Shown here: piece after piece, positions 44,562 to 50,166 of the stretch | How the letters are laid out: every line of letters begins with the position of its first letter | How positions within the stretch are numbered: position 1 is the stretch's first letter | Assembly (NCBI GenBank): GCA_027021385.1 | Contig: JALUUL010000025.1 | Span: 1 to 50,166 of the forward strand | Reading direction: 5' to 3' | DNA from: Planctomycetota bacterium | GTDB taxonomy: Bacteria > Planctomycetota > UBA1135 > GCA-002748355 | DNA length: 50,166 nt | Notes under the pieces: model-generated | Databases searched by the model: none | Seen by the model: the letters and a program-made list of their open reading frames with translations, nothing else | Told to the model about the DNA's origin: nothing | Position numbers and translations under genes: made by a program

Positions 44562-44598
44562 GGCGGTCATGGGGTCGCATGGCTAAGGGGGCGCATCG

Positions 44599-46140
44599 AT
44601 GAAGGCAGTGGTTTGGCGCCGTGGGTTCCGGTCCCTGAGCGGACTTCTCGTGCTGGCTCTCTGCGCGTTCGGCGCCTGGAAGATCCGGCAGGCCGTGGAG
44701 CGCGAGGTGCGCCCGGACCGATTCCCCCTCTACGTCCTGTTCAAGAACGTGCAGGGGCTCCGTCCCGGTTCGAGGGTCCTCCACCGTGGGATGGTCGTCG
44801 GCGAGGCCGCGGTCCTGGAACTCGACCCGGGGGGGCGACGGGTGCGGGTCCGGCTCGATCTCCTGCCCGAGGCCGCTCCGCTCGTGACGACGAGGACCGA
44901 ATGCTGGGTCGTGAGGCCCCGCTTCGGAGGGCTCGCCGGCGGGCTGCGTGGGCTCGACACCCTGATCAAGGAGAGCTACCTGCGTCTCCGGGCTCCTCCC
45001 GGGGGAGAGGTCCTGCCGGCGGGTTCGGAGATCCTGGGCTACGAGAGACCCCCCGAAGGGCTCTCCCGCGAGGAGCTGGAGGACCCCCTGCCCGGGGATC
45101 TCCTCGGGACCGTGGCGCTCCCCGAGACTCACGGAATCCATGCCGGAAGCCCGGTCCTCCACCGGGGCGTGAAGACCGGAGAAGTCCGCTCGGTGCGCCT
45201 CTCCCCGGACGGAGAGGCGGTCTTCGTGCGGTTCCGGGTCGAACGGCGCTTCCGGAAGACCGTCGATTCACGGACGAAGTTCTGGGTCCACCGGCCGGTC
45301 CTTCGGGGGAGCCTGCTCGCCGGGATCCGCGTCGACCACCTAGGATCGATCCTCGCTCCGGCGCTCGCCTACGGCCGCGGGAACCGCCGGGCGGGTTCGC
45401 CCGCCGAGGACGAGGCCGTCTTCGAGGGGCTTTCCGATCCGCCGGAGGGGGTCGAGAAGATGCGCTTCCGGGGAAGGGTCCCCCCCGAGGAGAACGAAAG
45501 GAGGACGAGGGCGGTCGGGACCGGGGTTTTGGATCTGGAGCCCCTGGCGTCCGTGCGCTACGAGGCCGTCGAGAGGGATTTCTGGTCCGCGGACGACCAG
45601 GTCCTCTTCGACGGAGAGGGCGTCCTCTTCGAGAAGGAGGGGAGGATCCTCGTCCTCTGCCCGCGAAGCCTGTGCGACGCCTCCTTCGCTCTGCGGGGCA
45701 ACTTCTTCGACCGCCTGAAGATCGAGGGGGAGAAGATCCGGGTCCGACTTTCGGACGGCCGGGTCTTCAGCGCGCGCAGGGTATGGACCGCTCCCTCCGG
45801 CGGAGATCTCGCCCTCCTCGAACTGAACCTCGGGGCCTCCCCCTTCGCCGGAAGGCTCCCCGATCCCTCCGCCTACCTCACGTTCTCCCGAGGGCCGGAG
45901 CGACCCGAGCCCGTCGACTACGAGGGCGAGAAGAAGGAGGGGGGGGTCGTCCGTCTCCTTCCGTCGGGGCCGATCCGCCATGACGGGAAGATCGCGGGCT
46001 TCTTTGGGCAGGAGAAGGGGTATCCGCGGCGGAGGCGCCGCCTGGGTCTGCGGGTCCTCCCCGAGAGGTGGAGGCCCGGCCGGGGGGCGGCCCCGAAGGC
46101 CTCCGGCGGGGGAGGGAGGGAGAGGGGGCGCGGACGATGA
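44599..46140 (+). CDS. MCE (MlaD/PqiB-type) lipid-transport protein with degenerate HtrA-like domain
   Basis: A 513-residue protein with one N-terminal membrane segment (about residues 11-28). MCE domain 1 spans roughly 43-135 (NVQGLRPGSRVLHRGMVVGEA) and domain 2 roughly 172-262 (THGIHAGSPVLHRGVKTGEVRSV), a PqiB-like tandem. MCE proteins form rings or tubes that carry lipids between membranes. Residues 337-475 look like an HtrA/trypsin fold: GVLFEKEGRILVL is like the N-terminal beta-barrel of DegP, VRLSDGRVFSARRVW then DLALLEL (Asp403) like its second part, and PSGPIRHDGKIAGFF like the serine loop. The His position is Pro and the Ser loop lacks a Gly, so protease activity is unlikely. The downstream ATPase-permease gene overlaps as ATGA. 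Confidence 0.75.
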   Translation: MKAVVWRRGFRSLSGLLVLALCAFGAWKIRQAVEREVRPDRFPLYVLFKNVQGLRPGSRVLHRGMVVGEAAVLELDPGGRRVRVRLDLLPEAAPLVTTRTECWVVRPRFGGLAGGLRGLDTLIKESYLRLRAPPGGEVLPAGSEILGYERPPEGLSREELEDPLPGDLLGTVALPETHGIHAGSPVLHRGVKTGEVRSVRLSPDGEAVFVRFRVERRFRKTVDSRTKFWVHRPVLRGSLLAGIRVDHLGSILAPALAYGRGNRRAGSPAEDEAVFEGLSDPPEGVEKMRFRGRVPPEENERRTRAVGTGVLDLEPLASVRYEAVERDFWSADDQVLFDGEGVLFEKEGRILVLCPRSLCDASFALRGNFFDRLKIEGEKIRVRLSDGRVFSARRVWTAPSGGDLALLELNLGASPFAGRLPDPSAYLTFSRGPERPEPVDYEGEKKEGGVVRLLPSGPIRHDGKIAGFFGQEKGYPRRRRRLGLRVLPERWRPGRGAAPKASGGGGRERGRGR

Positions 46141-47630
46141 GCGGAGGAAGGGCCTCCGCGAGCCTTCCCGGGCCGCCGCTCGCCCCCCTCTGCGAAGCGG
46201 AGGGACTCTCGTTCGGCTATCGGATGGGAGGGCGCGTCCGCTGGATCCTCGACCGGGTCTCGTTCCGTCTCGAACGGGGCGGCTTCCACCTGCTGGCGGG
46301 GAGCAGCGGGAGCGGGAAGAGCAGCCTGCTCCATCTCCTGGCGGGGGAACTCGAGCCCGAGGACCCGGCCTGGGTCGTGCGGGGCGCGCTCCGATGGAAC
46401 CCCCGGCGTCCCAGGATCGTGACGCTCTTCCAGAGGGAAGGCCTCTTCGACGATCTCGGCGTGCGGGGCAACCTCCGTCTCGTCGTCCCGGAGGAGCGGA
46501 AGGTCGAGGAACTCCTGGAGAACGTCGGGCTCGCCGGATGTCCCGACGAGATCCCGCACCTCTCCGGGGGGCAGCGGAAGCGATTGGCCCTGGCGAGGAC
46601 TCTCGCCCTCGAACCGGACCTCCTCCTCCTCGACGAGCCGACGGCGGGCTTGGACCCCGAGACGACCCGGCGGATCCTCGAAGTCCTGAAGAGGATCCAC
46701 CGGGACGCGGGCGGGCGGTTGGCGGTTCTCCTCTGCTCGCACGATCTCGAGGCCTGCCGGAAGCTCGCGGACCGGGTCCTGCTCCTGGACGGCGGGGGGG
46801 GGCTTGCCTGTCCGGCGATCGAGGAATGGGACGGGCGGATCCCCGTCCGGGACCCCGTTCCCGGCGGAAGGGGGGCCTTCCCGGGTTTCGGACCGGCCTT
46901 CCTCCTCGAAATCGGGAGCTGGGCCTCGAGTCTCGTCCGCGTCCTGACCGCCCTCCCCCCCGAGCGGCCGCTCGCCTGCCTCGCGCGGGGGTGGGGGGTC
47001 CTGTCCTCCCTCCTGCCCTTCCTCGCGCTCTCGGGCTTCGGATTCGGGGCCTTGACGATCTATTTCGTGGCGCTCGGGGATCCGATGCACGGCGCGATGA
47101 AGTCGGAACTCGATGCGGTGACCGGCCGGATCCTCCTGGTCATCCTCCTTCCGTTCCTCGTGAGCCTCCTCTATGCGGCTCCCGCGGTCTCCTCGATCCT
47201 CGCGGGGATCGGCGCGATGCGCCGGGACCGCCAGTTCGCGGCCCACAGGGCCCTCGGCCGGTCGATCCGCGCCGAGATCCTCTCCCCGATCCTCTGGTCC
47301 CATCTCCTGGCCCTTCCGTTGATCTTCGGAGCGGCCTTCGTCGCGACGACCTTCGGCGCCTTCACGGTCGAGGCCTGGAGGAGGGGCGTGGGCTTTTCCG
47401 ACTTCGTTCCGGTCCTTCTCCGGGAGATCGGGACCGCGGACCTCCTCTGGTGCCTGGGGAAGAGCCTCGGGGGAGCCGTCCTGGTCGTCTGGATCCCCTG
47501 GCGCCTCGCGAACCGCCCCGGACAGACCCCGAAGGCCCTCGGGGAATCCGCGAGAAGCGCCTGGATCCTGACCGCCCTGTCGATCCTCCTCCTCCAGGGG
47601 CTCTGTCTCTTTCCGCAGCTCCTCGACTGA
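46137..47630 (+). CDS. Fused ABC ATPase and MlaE-like permease for MCE lipid transport
   Basis: A 497-residue single chain. The N-terminal half is an ABC ATPase with Walker A GSSGSGKS (55-62), signature LSGGQRK (142-148) and Walker B LLLLDEP (162-168). The C-terminal half (about 265-497) has several membrane segments and resembles an MlaE permease: the cytoplasmic loop GAMRRDRQFAAHRALG, then membrane segments near ILSPILWSHLLALPLIFGAAFVATTFGAF, correspond to the GTM..EQIDALRVMG.. loop of MlaE. In the usual Mla system MlaF and MlaE are separate. The gene starts with ATG overlapping the MCE stop (ATGA), so the two act together. Other Mla parts (MlaB, MlaC, outer-membrane component) are not in the window. 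Confidence 0.8.
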   Translation: MSGGRASASLPGPPLAPLCEAEGLSFGYRMGGRVRWILDRVSFRLERGGFHLLAGSSGSGKSSLLHLLAGELEPEDPAWVVRGALRWNPRRPRIVTLFQREGLFDDLGVRGNLRLVVPEERKVEELLENVGLAGCPDEIPHLSGGQRKRLALARTLALEPDLLLLDEPTAGLDPETTRRILEVLKRIHRDAGGRLAVLLCSHDLEACRKLADRVLLLDGGGGLACPAIEEWDGRIPVRDPVPGGRGAFPGFGPAFLLEIGSWASSLVRVLTALPPERPLACLARGWGVLSSLLPFLALSGFGFGALTIYFVALGDPMHGAMKSELDAVTGRILLVILLPFLVSLLYAAPAVSSILAGIGAMRRDRQFAAHRALGRSIRAEILSPILWSHLLALPLIFGAAFVATTFGAFTVEAWRRGVGFSDFVPVLLREIGTADLLWCLGKSLGGAVLVVWIPWRLANRPGQTPKALGESARSAWILTALSILLLQGLCLFPQLLD

Positions 47631-48144
47631 AGGCGATTCCGTCCCTTGAGGGAGCGGCCAAGGGAGCGCGAAGTTCTCCTCGACTCCCCGGCCCCTCCTC
47701 GGAACCGACGGGCCCTGATCCGCCAGGGTTATTACTTTCAGAACGGCAACTCTTTTTGTGGAGGGTTCGCGGAATGTTCGGCTCGGTCCGGCTTGATGCT
47801 CAGAACAAAAGATCTCCCCAGAGGCTTGCCGGAAAGAGACACGGGGAATAGGATCAGCGGACGCCTTGAGACCTTCTATTCCAGCCCGAAATCCCTAGGT
47901 CTATAGTTATTCCCGACAGAGGAATCCAGCGATATGCGATGAAAGGGTTCCTAGTACATACGAGCCCCGTCTCCCACCCTGGAAACCGTCCAAGTTGCGA
48001 AGTCCAGAGGAAAAGCCGCCTCGTTCTTCATTTTGGATCACAGGCGAGCCTGGATGTAAGCCTCCCCCCTCTTCGGGAACGAGGCCGTATCCACTCCGAC
48101 CCTCTTGGGTGGTTCGAGTCTCTACTTCACACGTTAAAACTAAA
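47631..48144. other. Non-coding transition from GC-rich to AT-rich DNA
   Basis: Between the fused transporter and the first AT-rich gene no convincing coding frame was found. The first ~90 bp are GC-rich; from about 47,730 the sequence becomes distinctly AT-richer. TATAGT at 47902-47907 fits five of six -10 positions but lacks a good -35 and lies 240 bp before the next start. A 30-codon-scale minus-strand frame (47907-48179) has no support. No tRNA or integrase remnant marks a border. It is the likely insertion or transition zone for the AT-rich genes beyond. Confidence 0.5.
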
Positions 48145-49107
48145 ATGGGAAAAAAGATTACTCTTGGCTTGGTTTTCATCCTTGCGGGAATTCCGATTGC
48201 TTGGTTTCTGGTGAGCTATTTTTTAGAAGGGGGAGGGGCAGCCGAATCCTCCAAAATGTCAGGAATCGAGGTAAGGGATATTGAGCAAAAAATAGATGGG
48301 GTCGGAATAGAGAAAAGTCCTGATGGGGGTGCAGGAGTCGAGGAGAGAAAGCAAGGAGTCCAGTTCGCTCGAATCGAAGTCGTTGATTCTATAAAGAAAT
48401 CAAAAGACCCCTTGCATGAACTCCAGTTTTATATCACGAAGCCGGTTGACAACCTCGGGCCGGTAGTTCCGAGTCAAAAGGCGGAGATCCTGAAGACATT
48501 GAATGAAACGATTGCCAGAATCCGGAATGGAAGTTTTAGGTGGCATAGGCAGGAAGCAAAGGTTTCCGAGTCGGACTGGGTCGATCCACAAGGTCGGAAG
48601 GATTTGAGTGCATTGGAGAGGGAGGTTGATGACCTCAGAGCACAGAAGCTCTTGGAGGAACGAATTGCGGAAAAGCTTATTGTAGAAAGAGACAAGTGTT
48701 GGGTGATTCTCGGTAAACGATGGATGAAATTGCAGCGGCAATTCAAGGGGGATTCTCTTTATGCTTGGGGAGGGGCCGTAGGATATAAAAGGAAATTTCC
48801 GAATCCGATTGTCATTATTCCTGTTCCCTCGAATGCGACCAATGCTCTGGTTGAAGTCCGGAGAAAATTAAAGGAAGCGATCAGGTCGTATTGGATGAAG
48901 GTGTGCGATTTGTTCAACAAGAGGCCTTTTGATACAAGGAAAAAGCTTATTGAAGGTTTTATTGAGAATAAGCGTAAATCAATGCATGGGGTAAGAGGTG
49001 GAAACGAGATGTTCGGCGTTTTCGTTCGAAAGCATCCGGTCTTTCGGGACCTTCCGCGTTGGGTGAAAGCCAAGAAGGGCAGCTATACTCTCGAGGTTGC
49101 GCACTGA
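48145..49107 (+). CDS. Membrane-anchored protein of unknown function in AT-rich segment
   Basis: A 320-residue protein with one N-terminal membrane segment (ITLGLVFILAGIPIAWFLV, residues 5-23), then a polar region and a coiled-coil-like stretch (LSALEREVDDLRAQKLLEER, about 152-171). The C-terminal third is basic and helical (RKLKEAIRSYWMKVCDLFNKRPF). I do not recognise any domain. Codon use is AT-rich and unlike the neighbours (one sampled 60-nt line was 43% G+C, against 73% in a typical line of the main segment), suggesting acquisition from another source. No strong ribosome-binding site lies before the ATG. The next gene follows after 12 bp. Confidence 0.6.
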   Translation: MGKKITLGLVFILAGIPIAWFLVSYFLEGGGAAESSKMSGIEVRDIEQKIDGVGIEKSPDGGAGVEERKQGVQFARIEVVDSIKKSKDPLHELQFYITKPVDNLGPVVPSQKAEILKTLNETIARIRNGSFRWHRQEAKVSESDWVDPQGRKDLSALEREVDDLRAQKLLEERIAEKLIVERDKCWVILGKRWMKLQRQFKGDSLYAWGGAVGYKRKFPNPIVIIPVPSNATNALVEVRRKLKEAIRSYWMKVCDLFNKRPFDTRKKLIEGFIENKRKSMHGVRGGNEMFGVFVRKHPVFRDLPRWVKAKKGSYTLEVAH

Positions 49108-49119
49108 GGAGGTGAAGAG

Positions 49120-50166
49120 ATGAGTTTGAATAAGTTTTTTTCAATACCCGCGCTTTTCATTTTTTCGATTGGCGCTTGTTTCTCCCAGGATCCCGTTGAC
49201 CATCTTCGGGGAACCTATTCTCTAAAGCTTCCTGTCAGTCTCGAAGAAGGGAGCTTTCTTGAAGTCGGTCAGAACTACGGACAAACAACGACACAGATTT
49301 ACTGGAAAAAATGGAATCCCACCACGAGCCAAGAGGATACGCTTGCATCACTGAGCTTACCTATTCATAGAGTCGGTGGAGGGGCGAGTGTTTTTGATCC
49401 GAATGCGGATGGTCAGTCTACGCACTATCTCATTAGCGGTTTGGAATATACAAGTTTCAACCCTGTCCAGAGAAGATGCGCTCTAATGAGGGTCCGGGCT
49501 AACAAGACAGGGACTCCTCCTTCCTATTCTCTCGTATTGGAGGAGGCTAAGACTTATGCTGGAGAAGACTATGTCTCTGTTTCCGTTCATCCGGATGAAA
49601 ACCGTATCTATGTCATCGAGAGGAATCAAAGAATTGTTCGATATGCTCCTTGGGCAGGTGTTGGGAATGCTTTGCCTGATGGGTCAGCATTTTCAACGAT
49701 TGTTGATTCCTCGGATATCCCGGATCTAAATCTCCTGCTTGGAAAAGATGTGGAGCAAAGAGGGCCAAGCTTCCTCTTGTCGAAGAGGTCCGTGGGTGGT
49801 GTGAAAGTTTGCCTATTCAAGCGTATGGACGTGACAAGGCAGGTTGAAGCTGGAGTCCAGGGAGTCACCGAAAATGGTGAAATCCAAGGGTTTTGTGTGC
49901 GAAATCCTTATTTCGTCACAAATGTTGACCCAGTTCAGCTTTTTTGTCAAAGTTCTTTCGGGGCGAGCGAATGGACTGTCAGGAGGATTTTCGATTCAGT
50001 CGCTATCTCGAGCGGTCCCGTTCAGCAGGATGTGTGGATGAACCTGGATGGGACCAGCAACGCTTTTAGGGTCTTCCGGATTCGTAGTGGGGTGGGCTTC
50101 CCTTGGCGAGAGGGCCGGGTAGGGTCCAACGGATGGACATCTACAGCTTCCTTTCGGAGATCTTCA
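49120..50166 (+). CDS. Secreted protein of unknown function, C-terminus beyond window
   Basis: A frame of 349 codons open to the window edge, starting at ATG 49120 behind an AGGAGG (49107-49112) that overlaps the previous gene's stop codon by one base, with 7 nt to the ATG. The N-terminus (SLNKFFSIPALFIFSIGACFSQ) is a signal peptide, possibly lipoprotein-type with Cys20. Short strand-like repeats such as VSVHPDENRIYVIERNQRIVRYAP and VFDPNADGQSTHYLISG hint at a beta-propeller-like or beta-rich secreted protein. No named family is recognised. Base composition is AT-rich like the upstream gene, with which it probably forms an operon. Confidence 0.65.
   Translation, partial: MSLNKFFSIPALFIFSIGACFSQDPVDHLRGTYSLKLPVSLEEGSFLEVGQNYGQTTTQIYWKKWNPTTSQEDTLASLSLPIHRVGGGASVFDPNADGQSTHYLISGLEYTSFNPVQRRCALMRVRANKTGTPPSYSLVLEEAKTYAGEDYVSVSVHPDENRIYVIERNQRIVRYAPWAGVGNALPDGSAFSTIVDSSDIPDLNLLLGKDVEQRGPSFLLSKRSVGGVKVCLFKRMDVTRQVEAGVQGVTENGEIQGFCVRNPYFVTNVDPVQLFCQSSFGASEWTVRRIFDSVAISSGPVQQDVWMNLDGTSNAFRVFRIRSGVGFPWREGRVGSNGWTSTASFRRSS

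Noticed and set aside
48105..48130. tRNA-like GGTTCGAGTC string
   Set aside because: The bases flanking the T-loop-like string do not pair as a T-stem, and no acceptor, D or anticodon arms can be placed around it.
47907..48179. 90-codon minus-strand frame at the composition border
   Set aside because: No ribosome-binding site, no recognisable sequence, and it overlaps the start of the better supported plus-strand gene.
1..50166. CRISPR array, rRNA genes or prophage module
   Set aside because: No regularly spaced direct repeats of CRISPR length, no rRNA-like conserved stretches and no phage structural or integrase genes were seen; the only mobile element is the IS256-type copy.

Overview
The window is a very GC-rich bacterial chromosome segment, except for its last ~2.4 kb, and most likely comes from a planctomycete. 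No rRNA or other taxonomic marker is present, so this is an inference. It rests on several features: a double DUF1080 (3-keto-disaccharide hydrolase) protein overlapping a TAT-type Gfo/Idh/MocA oxidoreductase, many secreted proteins of unknown role, a GyrA with the motif [10 protein letters not shown], and a recurring C-terminal module on secreted proteins. Genes are packed into short operons, and eleven neighbouring gene pairs share a 4-nt ATGA, GTGA or TTGA stop/start overlap.

Layout. 1-865: end of an IS256-family element with a frameshifted transposase. 1094-3773 (minus): a secreted HExxH metallopeptidase and a PuuB-like FAD oxidoreductase. 3774-4389: a gene-free, structure-rich interval with an intrinsic terminator, a long hairpin over a tiny ORF, a TAAG-N17-CTTA palindrome and a phased heptamer array. 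4390-9032: mazG, a DUF547 protein, a DASS/SLC13 transporter and a convergently overlapping membrane protein. 9102-15270 (minus): a five-gene operon with a Fe(III)-type ABC importer (binding lipoprotein, fused permease, ATPase), a five-heme cytochrome c and a HEAT-like lipoprotein. 15502-20115 (plus): class I aminotransferase, threonine aldolase, phosphomannomutase/phosphoglucomutase and arginase.

20137-24405 (minus): a secreted sugar-dehydrogenase-like protein, a secreted TIM-barrel-like protein and a HEAT-repeat protein. 24563-27350 (plus): PAP2 protein, unknown protein and polytopic GT-C-like protein, a plausible membrane lipid/glycan unit. 27450-33157 (plus): alpha/beta hydrolase, DUF4932 metallopeptidase, tandem DUF1080 protein and Gfo/Idh/MocA oxidoreductase. 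33192-37157 (minus): a secreted propeller-like protein and gyrA. 37423-43894 (plus): oligopeptide ABC binding protein and two permeases (no ATPase), transketolase and a hypoxanthine/uracil-type DNA glycosylase. 43834-44385 (minus): a DUF3365 heme lipoprotein. 44599-47630 (plus): an unusual MCE lipid-transport pair.

The strongest candidate for something undescribed is that MCE pair. The MCE protein carries two MCE domains followed by what reads as an inactivated HtrA/trypsin-like domain. It overlaps a gene in which the ABC ATPase and the MlaE-like permease are one polypeptide. Second is the TAAG-N17-CTTA element, found in three intergenic regions with identical spacing, one of them beside gyrA.

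From about 47.7 kb the base composition drops sharply. The two genes there (one complete, one running off the window) are unrecognised, exported or membrane-anchored, and look horizontally acquired. No rRNA, tRNA or CRISPR array was seen.
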